From NCBI GenBank assembly GCA_900316955.1, contig ONEX01000017.1, positions 1 through 64,000 on the forward strand: 64,000 bases of DNA, given 5' to 3'. This document shows, piece by piece, positions 18,152-25,811 of this stretch. The notes under the pieces are model-generated. The model saw nothing but the letters and a program-made list of their open reading frames with translations. It did no database searches and was not told where the DNA came from. The DNA is from an uncultured Bacteroidales bacterium. Its GTDB lineage: Bacteria; Bacteroidota; Bacteroidia; Bacteroidales; UBA932. The translations under genes and the position numbers were made by a program. Numbering within the stretch: the stretch's first letter is position 1; every line of letters begins with the position of its first letter.

Positions 18152-19189
18152 CTAGCGCTTGGTGCGCGCATCCAGCGCACGCTGGAAGGCGCGGGCATTG
18201 TTCAGATGTTCGGTATAGGTCGCCGCGAAGCGGTGGGAACCGTTGAACGAAGGGTCCGCGCAGAAATACAGGTAGTTGTGCTTCTGCGCGTGCAGGACGG
18301 CTTCCAGGCAGCTTTTCGGCGGGCAGGAGATCGGGCCCGGGGGCAGGCCGGCGTACTTGTAGGTATTGTAGGGAGAGTCGATTTCCAGGTGCCGCGTCAG
18401 GATGCGGTTCAGGCTGTAGCCGTAGCAGTAGGCGACGGTGGGATCGGCCTGGAGGAGCATGCCGATGCGGAGCCGGTTCAGATACACGCCGGCGACCGTG
18501 GGCTGCTCGGGCCCGTACTGGGTTTCGCCGTCCACGATGGAGGCGAGGGTGGACACCCCGACGGGGTTGAGCCCCTGCATCCTGGCGAGTTCCACGCGCT
18601 CATCGGTCCAGAAGGCGTCGGCCTCCTTCTTGAAACGGTCGAAGATCTCGGACACGGAGCTCGTCCAGAGGACCTGGTAGGTGTCCGGGATGACGATGGT
18701 GAACAGGAGCGGCGGCGTGATGCCGTACCGGGCCAGGGAGTCCGCCGACCGGGCGAAATCCGCCACGGCGGCGCTGTCTACGAGCATCTGGTTGCCGATC
18801 TTCCGGGCGAGGACCTCCGGGGTCCGGATGGTTCCGGAGAGCGTGAGGTTCACGGGCGTCTGCCAGCCGTTCGCCAGCATCCGGGAGACATACTTGCTGG
18901 AGGATTTCGCATCCAGCGTATAATGGCCGACCTTCATCGACTGGAGGGGCTCCAGGGTCCGGCGGAGGCTCTTCTGGTTCAGGACGACGCCGCTTTTGAG
19001 GAGCGTGTCCACGACGTCGGACGGCTCCATGCCCGGCCGGACATAGAACTCGTAGGTGCCGCTGAAATTGGGCACCTTCCGGTCATAGAAGGCGCCGTAC
19101 AGGCTGAAAGCCACGGCAACGGCCAGCCCGCAGAGGGCGGCCAGCAGCATGAGCAGCCATTTCGGACGAGACTTTACCGCTTTTTCCAT
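18152..19189 (-). CDS. mltG: Endolytic transglycosylase MltG
   Basis: An inner-membrane-anchored lytic transglycosylase thought to cut nascent glycan strands and set their length. It is 345 residues, with one N-terminal transmembrane helix (about 12-32) then a LysM-like and YceG domain. Conserved segments are LTLSGTIRTPEVLARKI, IPDTYQV, STLASIVDGET and LQADPTVAYCYG, ending with SPYNTY-KYAGLPPGPISCP. The active-site region reads SIVDGET where many members have SIVEKET, so one acidic residue is shortened to Asp while the other Glu stays. Its start overlaps the end of the preceding glucosaminidase gene by 16 bases. Confidence 0.94.
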   Translation of the reverse strand: MEKAVKSRPKWLLMLLAALCGLAVAVAFSLYGAFYDRKVPNFSGTYEFYVRPGMEPSDVVDTLLKSGVVLNQKSLRRTLEPLQSMKVGHYTLDAKSSSKYVSRMLANGWQTPVNLTLSGTIRTPEVLARKIGNQMLVDSAAVADFARSADSLARYGITPPLLFTIVIPDTYQVLWTSSVSEIFDRFKKEADAFWTDERVELARMQGLNPVGVSTLASIVDGETQYGPEQPTVAGVYLNRLRIGMLLQADPTVAYCYGYSLNRILTRHLEIDSPYNTYKYAGLPPGPISCPPKSCLEAVLHAQKHNYLYFCADPSFNGSHRFAATYTEHLNNARAFQRALDARTKR

Positions 19190-20208
19190 AGCTTCTTGAT
19201 TTTGGACTCCGGGCGGAGGACGAGCTCGTCCCCTTCCTTGGGCTGGTAGTTCGCCGGAAGGCCGTTCAGCTTGCGGATGGCCTTCTCCTTGACGGCGAAG
19301 CGCTGGCAGATGCCGTGGAAGGTCTCCCCTTCCTCGCCCACGATGTACTTGTCCAGGCCGCGGACCGTCTTGTTCTTCTTGGGCTCCAGGTACACGACCT
19401 CGCCGGCACGCAGTTCCCCGCCGTGGGACAGATCGTTGAACTTGAGGATTTCACGGAGCAGGAGGTGGTTGCTCTTGGCGATGGAGGCATAGGTTTCACC
19501 CTCGACGGCATAGACGAAGGGAACGCCGTTCCGGCTGTACAGCGTCCTGGACAGGGAGAAGCGGTATTCCTCCCCCGCCTTGCCCCGGAAGATCTCGCCG
19601 GCCTCGATCTTGAGCGGCGAGTCGGGAATCCCTTCCAGCTCGTCCTGCGTGACCGGCGCTTCGGCTTCCCGGCCGCCCTCGGCCAGGGCCTCGGTGACGG
19701 TCATCCGGTCGTAGCGCGACAGGTTGTAGTCCTCCACGCACTTGATGAGCTTGGCGGCATAGGAAGGGTCCGTGGCGTAGCCGGCCTGCTTGAGGCCGTA
19801 TGCCCAGGACTTGTAGTCGGTGGTCTTGAAATCGAACAGGAACTTGTAGCGGTCCCGGTAGCGGAGGAAGTCGGAATGGTCCCGGAAGCTTTCCTCGGCG
19901 GTGTCATACACCCGGAAGCATTCGTTCTTCCGGTCGTCGTCGACCAGCATCGTGCGGCCTTTCCAGCTGTTGTGGCATTTGATGCCGAAGTGGTTGTTCC
20001 CGTCCGCCGCGAGGGCGGACTGGCCGGACCGGGATTCGATGATGCCCTGCGCCAGGGTGATGCTGGCGGGGACGCCGGAGCGGTACATCTCGTTGACGGC
20101 GATGGATGCGTAGCGGGAAATATAGCGTTCCTGGGGCGTCCCGGCCTCCCGCTGCGCGGAGACCGACAGTCCCAGGATCAAGGCGATGGCAATGAGGACC
20201 TTCTTCAT
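19174..20208 (-). CDS. Secreted glucosaminidase-domain protein with LysM repeats
   Basis: A predicted peptidoglycan hydrolase (N-acetylglucosaminidase-like, GH73 type), 344 residues. Signal peptide 1-19. The glucosaminidase domain (about 25-180) has the catalytic-glutamate context ITLAQGIIESRSGQSALA (Glu58) and NNHFGIKCH. Two LysM-like modules follow: about 232-276 (YAVEGETYASIAKSNHLLL) and about 285-333 (YIVGEEGETFHGICQRF). It is translationally coupled to mltG and sits upstream of relA. Its promoter at 20231-20238 makes it the first gene of the operon. Confidence 0.9.
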   Translation of the reverse strand: MKKVLIAIALILGLSVSAQREAGTPQERYISRYASIAVNEMYRSGVPASITLAQGIIESRSGQSALAADGNNHFGIKCHNSWKGRTMLVDDDRKNECFRVYDTAEESFRDHSDFLRYRDRYKFLFDFKTTDYKSWAYGLKQAGYATDPSYAAKLIKCVEDYNLSRYDRMTVTEALAEGGREAEAPVTQDELEGIPDSPLKIEAGEIFRGKAGEEYRFSLSRTLYSRNGVPFVYAVEGETYASIAKSNHLLLREILKFNDLSHGGELRAGEVVYLEPKKNKTVRGLDKYIVGEEGETFHGICQRFAVKEKAIRKLNGLPANYQPKEGDELVLRPESKIKKLWKKR

Positions 20209-20214
20209 ATCTTC

Positions 20215-20231
20215 GAAATCGAACCGATTTC
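20215..20231. promoter_or_regulatory. Palindrome at the glucosaminidase-operon start
   Basis: GAAATCG (20215-20221), spacer AAC, CGATTTC (20225-20231): a perfect 7-bp inverted repeat lying between the -7 box and the start codon at 20208. It could be an operator or a leader hairpin; no regulator is suggested. Confidence 0.4.
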
Positions 20232-20238
20232 AAAGATA
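20231..20238 (-). promoter_or_regulatory. -7 box of the glucosaminidase-mltG-relA operon
   Basis: TATCTTTG on the minus strand, just past the rnz stop, 22 bases from the start codon at 20208. Confidence 0.75.
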
Positions 20239-20248
20239 CGGAAAAAAA

Positions 20249-21172
20249 TCAGATTTCGTACACGTCGCCGTCGGCCGCGGCATAAGATTCCGGGAAGACT
20301 TCCCGGCACTCCGCCTCGTACAGGCGCTGGTCCGTGTTCCGGGAGGAATAGTGGCCGATGAGCAGTTTCCCGACGCCCGCATCGACGGCGACCTGCGCCG
20401 CCTGCCGGGTCGTGGAATGGAACCGGGCGGCCGCCTTGTCCTCGTGCTCGTTGAGGAAAGTCGTCTCGTGATAGAGGACCGTGACCCCCTGCAGCACTTC
20501 AGCTTCGCCGGGGAACACGGCCGTATCCGACACATAGGCGTAGCTCCGGGGTGCAAAGGGCTTGTAGGCGGCCACGTCCCGCGGAATCACGGAACCGTCC
20601 TCGCGGACCACGTCCTCGCCCCGCTTGAGCGTGCCGATCTCGGTGAGGCTGAGCCCGTACTGCCCGATGCACTCTTTCCGCACGTTCCACATGGGCTCCT
20701 TCTCCCGGAAAAGGTAGCCGTAGGTCTCGATCCCGTGCAGGAGGGGGAAAGCCGTCACTTCCAGAGCCTTGTTCTCCATGATCTTCTCCGGGAACCGGGT
20801 GTTCACCGGATGGAAGGCGATCTCGAAAGGCAGCCATTCGTTGTAGGAGAGGAAGAACTTGAGGAAGGGACGGAGATTGCCCGGGCCGTACACGTGGAGC
20901 GGGGCGGTCCGGCCGCCCATCCCGAAGGTGGAGAGCAGGCCGAACAGGCCGAACACGTGATCGCCGTGGATGTGCGAGATGAACACGGCCTCGAGTTTCG
21001 CCATGGGCACGTGGAAGCGCATCATCTGCGTCTGCACGCCTTCCCCGGCGTCCACAAGAAACAAGCGCCCATGCACTTGCAGTGCCTGGGCGCTTTGACT
21101 CCGGTTCACGACGGGCATCGCCGATGCGGTGCCCAACATCGTGACCGTAAAGTTGTTCTGGGAATTACTCAC
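20249..21172 (-). CDS. rnz: Ribonuclease Z
   Basis: Metallo-beta-lactamase-fold endonuclease that trims tRNA 3' ends. About 307 residues. The metal motif is FISHIHGDHVFGLFGLL; further ligands are in LLHGIETYGY, YVSDTAV and LLIGHYSSR. The N terminus after the start, FTVTMLGTASAMP, is typical. I choose the GTG at 21172, which overlaps the rpsA stop (GTGAGTAA), over the in-frame ATG at 21217 because the extra 15 residues are low-complexity Ser/Pro/Arg and lie inside rpsA. It is translationally coupled to rpsA. Confidence 0.92.
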   Translation of the reverse strand: MSNSQNNFTVTMLGTASAMPVVNRSQSAQALQVHGRLFLVDAGEGVQTQMMRFHVPMAKLEAVFISHIHGDHVFGLFGLLSTFGMGGRTAPLHVYGPGNLRPFLKFFLSYNEWLPFEIAFHPVNTRFPEKIMENKALEVTAFPLLHGIETYGYLFREKEPMWNVRKECIGQYGLSLTEIGTLKRGEDVVREDGSVIPRDVAAYKPFAPRSYAYVSDTAVFPGEAEVLQGVTVLYHETTFLNEHEDKAAARFHSTTRQAAQVAVDAGVGKLLIGHYSSRNTDQRLYEAECREVFPESYAAADGDVYEI

Positions 21173-23000
21173 CCTTCTCGAGCTTGTCCTTGAGGGCGGC
21201 GAGGGCGGAGATGTCACCGAGGGTGGTCTTCTCGACGGTGCTGTTCACCTTCTTGATGGCCTTCTTGGTGGTGTCAGCCTCGGCGGTCTCGCGGGCAACG
21301 CGGGCCTCCTGGTAGGTACGGAGGTGGGAGACACGCACGGTGCGGGTGCTGCGGCGCAGCTCCACGACCTTCACCGGCAGGGTCTCGCCGACGATGGCCT
21401 GCTTGCCGTCTTCCTTCACCATCTCGCGGTTGAAGGCAGCGGCCTCGGTGCCATCCTCGAACTTGAGGGTGTAGCCCTTGTCGCCGGCGGCGACGACGGT
21501 GGCGTCCACCACGGTGCCGACCGGGTACTTGGCCTCGAGCTCGTCCCAAGGGTTCGGGGTGAGCTGCTTGTGGCCCAGGCTGAGCTTGTGGTTGTTCTCG
21601 TCGAACTCGAGGATGACGACGTCGATGACGTCACCGGAAGCGACGAGCTCGCTCGGGTGCTTGAGCTTGTTCCAGGAGAGGTCGCTGATGTGGATCAGAC
21701 CCTCCACGCCGTCCTCCAGCTCGGCGAACACGCCGAAGTTGGTGATGTTGCGGACGGTGGCCTTGTGGGTGGAACCCACGGGATACTTCTCGCGGATGGA
21801 CTCCCAAGGATTCTGGGTGAGCTGCTTCAGACCGAGGGACATCTTGCGGGCCTCGCGGTCCAGGGTGAGGATGACGGCCTCGACCTCGTCGCCGAGCTTG
21901 AGGAACTCCTGGGCGCTGTGCAGGCGCGGGCTCCAGGACATCTCGCTCACGTGCACGAGACCCTCGACACCGGGTTCGACCTCGACGAAAGCGCCGTAGT
22001 CGGCGATGGCGACGACCTTGCCCTTCACGGTGTCACCGACCTTGAGGTCGGCGGAGAGGCTCTCCCACGGGTGCGGGGTGAGCTGCTTCAGGCCGAGGGC
22101 GATGCGCTTCTGCGCCTCGTTGAAGTCGAGCACCACGACATTGATCTTCTGGTCCAGGGCGACCACCTCTTCCGGATGGGAGATGCGGCCCCAGCTGAGG
22201 TCGGTGATGTGGATGAGACCGTCCACGCCGCCGAGGTCCACGAACACGCCGTAGTTGGTGATGTTCTTGACGGTACCCTCGAGCACCTGGCCTTTCTCCA
22301 GCTTGGAGATGAGTTCGGCGCGCTTGGCCTCCTGCTCGGCCTCGAGAAGGGCCTTGTGGGAGACGACCACGTTGCGGAACTCCTGGTTGATCTTGACGAT
22401 CTTGAAGTCCATGGTGGTATCCACGAACACGTCATAGTCACGGATGGGCTTGATGTCGATCTGGGAACCCGGGAGGAAGGCCTCGATGCCGAACACGTCG
22501 ACGATCATGCCGCCCTTCGTGCGGGTCTTGACATAACCCTTCACCACCTCGTTGTTCTCGTAGGCGGCGTTGACCATATCCCAAGACTTGAGCTGGCGGG
22601 CTTTCTTGTGGGAAATGACCAGCTGGCCCTTGCGGTCCTCGGCGTTCTCGACGAGCACCTCGACCTTGTCACCGACCTTGAGGTCCGGGTTGTAACGGAA
22701 CTCGGGGGCGGAGATGACACCTTCGCTCTTGGCGCCGATGTTCACGACGACCTCGCGCTTGTTGATCGCGGTGACGACACCCTCGACCACCTCGTTCTCG
22801 GTGACCTTCTGGAGGGTCTGGTCGTACAGGGCGGCGACTTCCTCGCGGTTCTCACCGGCGACGGTGTCGTTCTCGAAAGCGTCCCAGTCGAAATCCTCAG
22901 GCGCGATGGAGGCGTTGAGGGGGGCCTTCTTGGTTTCTTCTTTCTGGACAGGAGCCTCGTTCAGAGTCTCTTCTGCCACGTTCTTGATTTCTTCAGACAT
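21165..23000 (-). CDS. rpsA: 30S ribosomal protein S1
   Basis: A 611-residue S1 protein that brings mRNA to the 30S subunit. It has an acidic N-terminal tail (about 1-65) and then six S1 (OB-fold) domains, visible as repeats of the pattern G-x-V-x-x-I-x-x-Y-G-x-F-V-x-L, e.g. VKNITNYGVFVDLGGVDGLI and VVAIADYGAFVEVEPGVEGL, with intervening DLSWGRISHP-type segments. The tail after domain six (about 560-611) is Lys/Glu/Thr-rich. Large size and domain number fit the Bacteroidota form. Rnz follows with an overlapping start. Confidence 0.96.
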   Translation of the reverse strand: MSEEIKNVAEETLNEAPVQKEETKKAPLNASIAPEDFDWDAFENDTVAGENREEVAALYDQTLQKVTENEVVEGVVTAINKREVVVNIGAKSEGVISAPEFRYNPDLKVGDKVEVLVENAEDRKGQLVISHKKARQLKSWDMVNAAYENNEVVKGYVKTRTKGGMIVDVFGIEAFLPGSQIDIKPIRDYDVFVDTTMDFKIVKINQEFRNVVVSHKALLEAEQEAKRAELISKLEKGQVLEGTVKNITNYGVFVDLGGVDGLIHITDLSWGRISHPEEVVALDQKINVVVLDFNEAQKRIALGLKQLTPHPWESLSADLKVGDTVKGKVVAIADYGAFVEVEPGVEGLVHVSEMSWSPRLHSAQEFLKLGDEVEAVILTLDREARKMSLGLKQLTQNPWESIREKYPVGSTHKATVRNITNFGVFAELEDGVEGLIHISDLSWNKLKHPSELVASGDVIDVVILEFDENNHKLSLGHKQLTPNPWDELEAKYPVGTVVDATVVAAGDKGYTLKFEDGTEAAAFNREMVKEDGKQAIVGETLPVKVVELRRSTRTVRVSHLRTYQEARVARETAEADTTKKAIKKVNSTVEKTTLGDISALAALKDKLEKGE

Positions 23001-23058
23001 AGTTTTTTGTGCTGGAAACTAGTTGTTTAACAATATTTTTTGTGCCGCGCGGAGGGGC

Positions 23059-23089
23059 AAAAAAATGCACGCCTCCGTAAAAGCGTGCA
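23059..23089 (-). terminator. corA terminator overlapping the rpsA promoter
   Basis: Stem TGCACGC (23066-23072) with GCGTGCA (23083-23089), followed leftwards by seven T residues (23059-23065). It lies 24 bases beyond the corA stop. Confidence 0.75.
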
Positions 23090-23095
23090 AAAATA
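23088..23095 (-). promoter_or_regulatory. -7 box of rpsA
   Basis: TATTTTTG on the minus strand. It touches the first bases of the corA terminator stem, so the rpsA transcript would start inside that stem. The leader is about 80 bases. Confidence 0.6.
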
Positions 23096-23112
23096 CGAAA
23101 AAATTCTGGATT

Positions 23113-24078
23113 TCAAAGCATTTTCTTGCGTTTGAAGAAGATCCAGATGACTACGCAGGACAGGGCCATGATCCCCAGGATGATCACCCAGTTCCAGAAC
23201 GAGGCGTTGGGCTCGTCGGCGGCGATCATCGGCAGGCGCACGTTCATCCCGTAGAAGCCCGCGATGAGGGTGGGCGGCATCATGAACAGGGAGACGACCG
23301 CGAGCACCTTCATGATCTTATTCTGGTCCAGGTTGATCAGACCCAGGACCGTATCCTGGAGGTATTCCAGACGCTCGAAGCAGAAGTTCGTGTGGTTGAT
23401 CAGGGACGAGATATCCTGCAGGAGCACGTTCAGGCGCGAATCCAGCGACTGCGGGACCTTGTTGCTGCGCATGAGGTTGGAGATCAGGCGCTGCTTGTCC
23501 ACGACGTTCTCGCGGACCATCATCGTGTTCTCCTGGAGCTGGGAGATGTCGATCAGGAGTTCCTGGTCGATGTCCTCCTCCTCGTTGATGCGCTTCGCGT
23601 ACTGGGAGATCTCCTTCGACAGGAGCTCGATCATATCCGCGTCCAGGTCGACACGCTGGTCCAGGATCGTGGCGAACACCGTGAAGCCGGAGGGATATTG
23701 TTTCGGGTTCACCTGCAAGCGCCGCTGGAGCTCGGTGAAGCTGCGCAGGGGCACTTCGCGGAGCGTGGTGAGGGTATTGTCCACCAGGGTGAACGACACC
23801 GCCTGCATCATGTATTCCTCTGCCCCCGGGGTCAGGAAGTTCGTGTTGGCGAAGATGGCGTCGTCCGTCTCGAAATAACGGGAGGAGCTTTCGATTTCCT
23901 CCGCTTGCGCGCGGCTCTGGATCTCGGTCCCGAGGAAGGCCTCCACGGCACGCTTCTCCGTGCCGGAAGGATCCACGAGGTCGATCCATACGGTGTTCTC
24001 GAGGGTGATCTTGGCGAAATCTTTCTCCGACTGGGAGACTCCGATCTTTCCGTTTTCTCTGTAGAAGATATTCAGCAT
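23113..24078 (-). CDS. corA: CorA-family magnesium/cobalt transporter
   Basis: Inner-membrane divalent-cation channel, 321 residues, forming a pentamer in the family. A large cytoplasmic N-terminal domain (about 1-260) with long helices ends in two transmembrane segments; the first ends in the signature GFYGMNV and the second is near WVIILGIMALSCVVIWIFF, with a short basic tail. A leader of about 85 bases separates the start from the -7 box at 24167-24174, long enough to carry a regulatory structure, though no known magnesium riboswitch was recognised. Confidence 0.93.
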   Translation of the reverse strand: MLNIFYRENGKIGVSQSEKDFAKITLENTVWIDLVDPSGTEKRAVEAFLGTEIQSRAQAEEIESSSRYFETDDAIFANTNFLTPGAEEYMMQAVSFTLVDNTLTTLREVPLRSFTELQRRLQVNPKQYPSGFTVFATILDQRVDLDADMIELLSKEISQYAKRINEEEDIDQELLIDISQLQENTMMVRENVVDKQRLISNLMRSNKVPQSLDSRLNVLLQDISSLINHTNFCFERLEYLQDTVLGLINLDQNKIMKVLAVVSLFMMPPTLIAGFYGMNVRLPMIAADEPNASFWNWVIILGIMALSCVVIWIFFKRKKML

Positions 24079-24166
24079 ATCGTTCCAGGGTGTTTTAGCT
24101 CCGGGCCAGTCGCACCGGATGGATTTTACATCAATAACCAGCTGCCGTTACGGAAAAGGTAGCTCA

Positions 24167-24174
24167 CAAAGGTA
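24167..24174 (-). promoter_or_regulatory. -7 box of corA
   Basis: TACCTTTG on the minus strand, just downstream of the tRNA-Pro terminator; leader of about 85 bases to 24078. Confidence 0.65.
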
Positions 24175-24209
24175 CGGATATTTCTGTGAATTGCAACACC
24201 CGGGGGCCT

Positions 24210-24246
24210 AAAAAACGAAACAGACCGGGAAAATTCCCAGTCTGTT
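24210..24246 (-). terminator. Terminator of the tRNA-Glu/rpsT/tRNA-Pro unit
   Basis: AACAGAC (24219-24225) with GTCTGTT (24240-24246), plus an inner GGGAA/TTCCC pairing. Leftwards it is followed by TTCGTTTTTT. It begins directly after the tRNA-Pro 3' end. Confidence 0.8.
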
Positions 24247-24247
24247 G

Positions 24248-24321
24248 TCGGGATGATCCGACTCGAACGGACGACCCCTACGTCCCGAACGTAGTGCGCT
24301 AGCCAACTGCGCTACATCCCG
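24248..24321 (-). tRNA. tRNA-Pro (CGG)
   Basis: 74-nt cloverleaf on the minus strand. The acceptor arms CGGGATG and CATCCCG pair, the anticodon stem CTACG/CGTAG closes the loop TTCGGGA giving anticodon CGG, and the T-arm contains GTTCGAGTC. The discriminator is A; CCA is not encoded. It follows rpsT by 39 bases and precedes a strong terminator. Confidence 0.93.
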
Positions 24322-24360
24322 ATTGCCCTTCGAAGCCGGGCCGGCTCATTGTCTCTAAGC

Positions 24361-24615
24361 TTACGCGAGCTTGTTGATGTAGACCTGGAGGCCGCTCTTG
24401 AGGTTGGAGGCCTTGTTCTTGTGGATGACGCCGATCTTCGCGAGTTTGTCGATCATAGCGTACACCTTCGGAGCGCTCTCCTCGGCAGCTTTCTTGTCAG
24501 TGGTGTTGCGGAGGTCGCGGATCGCGTTCCTCGCAGTCTTTGCATAATACTTGTTATGCAAGCGGTGCCTCTCGTTCTGGCGGGAAGCCCTTTGAGCGGA
24601 TTTCGTGTTTGCCAT
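24361..24615 (-). CDS. rpsT: 30S ribosomal protein S20
   Basis: An 84-residue basic helical protein that binds 16S rRNA. The start [18 protein letters not shown] and the internal [17 protein letters not shown] are typical of S20. It is sandwiched between tRNA-Glu and tRNA-Pro with no promoter between, so the three are likely processed from one transcript; a T-free, A-rich leader precedes the ATG. Confidence 0.96.
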   Translation of the reverse strand: MANTKSAQRASRQNERHRLHNKYYAKTARNAIRDLRNTTDKKAAEESAPKVYAMIDKLAKIGVIHKNKASNLKSGLQVYINKLA

Positions 24616-24636
24616 TATACTATTTTTTTTATTTTT

Positions 24637-24711
24637 TGGTAGTGGGTAGGAGAATCGAACTCCTATTGCGGGAATGAAAATCCCGAGTACTAACCGTTAT
24701 ACGAACCCACC
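24637..24711 (-). tRNA. tRNA-Glu (TTC)
   Basis: Cloverleaf on the minus strand. The acceptor GGTGGGT pairs with ACCCACT, with a G-T wobble at the end pair. The anticodon stem CGGGA/TCCCG closes TTTTCAT, giving anticodon TTC. The T-arm contains GTTCGATTC. The 3' CCA is encoded (24637-24639). It is the first element of the tRNA-Glu/rpsT/tRNA-Pro unit. Confidence 0.93.
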
Positions 24712-24759
24712 AACTGGATTTTTCCCTCTTGAGAAAGCCGGGCTCCTCAAAAGGGAATG

Positions 24760-24767
24760 CAAAGGTA
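24760..24767 (-). promoter_or_regulatory. -7 box of the tRNA-Glu/rpsT/tRNA-Pro unit
   Basis: TACCTTTG followed by GCA on the minus strand, about 50 bases upstream of the tRNA-Glu 5' end and downstream of the DUF4837 stop. Confidence 0.65.
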
Positions 24768-24791
24768 AGAAGATTTTCTTACTCCGCCAAA

Positions 24792-25793
24792 TTATTTTTC
24801 ATTATTTTTCCACTCGAAGGAGTAGAGGATGGACTCGACCTGCCGCAGATAGGAGCGCTTGTCGTATCTCGCGGCATAAACGAAGGCTTCCAGCACGATC
24901 AGGTCCTTCCCGTCCTGGCTGTAGAAAGTGTGGGACACGAAGGGGCCGCCCATGAAGTCGCCCTCGACCTCCCAGTAGCCCCGGGTCTCGACAAAGTCGA
25001 TGCCGTGATACTTGAGGGAGCGCGTTTCCACCGGGAAACCGGTGGAGGTGGTCATGTACGTGCCGTCGAACATGCCGGGGACGTTCGCCCGCATGACTTC
25101 GTTCCGCTTGGCGATGATGTTCTCCTTGTCGAACGGGCCCTCCAAGGGGACCGGGTAGCGGTACACGAGGACGATCTGGTTCGTGTACTGCTTGTCGTCG
25201 GCGATCCACACGAAGTCGTCCGTCACCTTGCGGAGCTTGTAGCCCGAAGGGAAATGCAGGATGCCGCCGGTGAGCTTCTCCACGGGGTCACGCAGGGTAA
25301 GCTCCTCGTACAGGATGGAATTCGCGATGATGCGGTCGCGCTCCGCCGCCTCGAAGAACTCGGGCAGCTGCTCCTTCGCCTCGGCGATGATGGCGAGGGC
25401 GTCCTCCTGGCCGTAGGCATTGACCTGGGCCACGCTCTGCGGACGGGCCCACTGGTCCCGCTTGTACATCATCCCGGTCGTCTGGTTCTGGGGGTTGATG
25501 TTCAGGATGAGGATGTTCCGGTGCATCTTGAACATGTTGTTGAAGCTGCCCGGAGGGACGTTCGCCAGGCTGAACAGGGGCTCGCGCTGGGCCAGGTACG
25601 GGGTGTCGTCCGCCAGGATCCCGCGGAGGGCGTTGCCGATCTCCCCTTCCCAGTTGTCCTTGTCGATGACGACCACGATCTCGCCGGCCTTGCCGCTCAC
25701 GTTCGGGAGCAGCGGCCCGCGGTTGCGGCCCTTGCATCCCGCGAGGGCCAGCACCATCGCCGCGAGGGCGGCTATCTTGACGATTCTTTTCAT
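24792..25793 (-). CDS. DUF4837 family lipoprotein
   Basis: A 333-residue lipoprotein (lipobox ALAGC, lipidated Cys20) matching the DUF4837 family of Bacteroidota by its N-terminal segment GKAGEIVVVIDKDNWEGEIG and central INPQNQT. The function is unknown. It is the last gene of the M23-like/dxr/rseP operon, 18 bases after rseP, a context that hints at an envelope-stress or lipoprotein-processing role, but that is only inference. Confidence 0.85.
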   Translation of the reverse strand: MKRIVKIAALAAMVLALAGCKGRNRGPLLPNVSGKAGEIVVVIDKDNWEGEIGNALRGILADDTPYLAQREPLFSLANVPPGSFNNMFKMHRNILILNINPQNQTTGMMYKRDQWARPQSVAQVNAYGQEDALAIIAEAKEQLPEFFEAAERDRIIANSILYEELTLRDPVEKLTGGILHFPSGYKLRKVTDDFVWIADDKQYTNQIVLVYRYPVPLEGPFDKENIIAKRNEVMRANVPGMFDGTYMTTSTGFPVETRSLKYHGIDFVETRGYWEVEGDFMGGPFVSHTFYSQDGKDLIVLEAFVYAARYDKRSYLRQVESILYSFEWKNNEK

Positions 25794-25811
25794 ATGACAG
25801 GTGTTTTGTGT

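Noticed and set aside
16034-19249. 1071-residue open frame on the plus strand
   Set aside because: Antisense to relA and mltG, which have clear domains; Leu/Val/Asp/Gly-rich composition typical of a GC-rich shadow frame. Similar long antisense frames at 4443-6113, 12639-14678, 35730-38246 and 47584-49734 were rejected for the same reason.
24079-24166. Known magnesium riboswitch ahead of corA
   Set aside because: The leader is long enough, but no recognisable M-box features were seen.
24637-24711. tRNA-associated integration site
   Set aside because: No second partial copy of tRNA-Glu, tRNA-Pro or tRNA-His ends and no integrase were found in the window.
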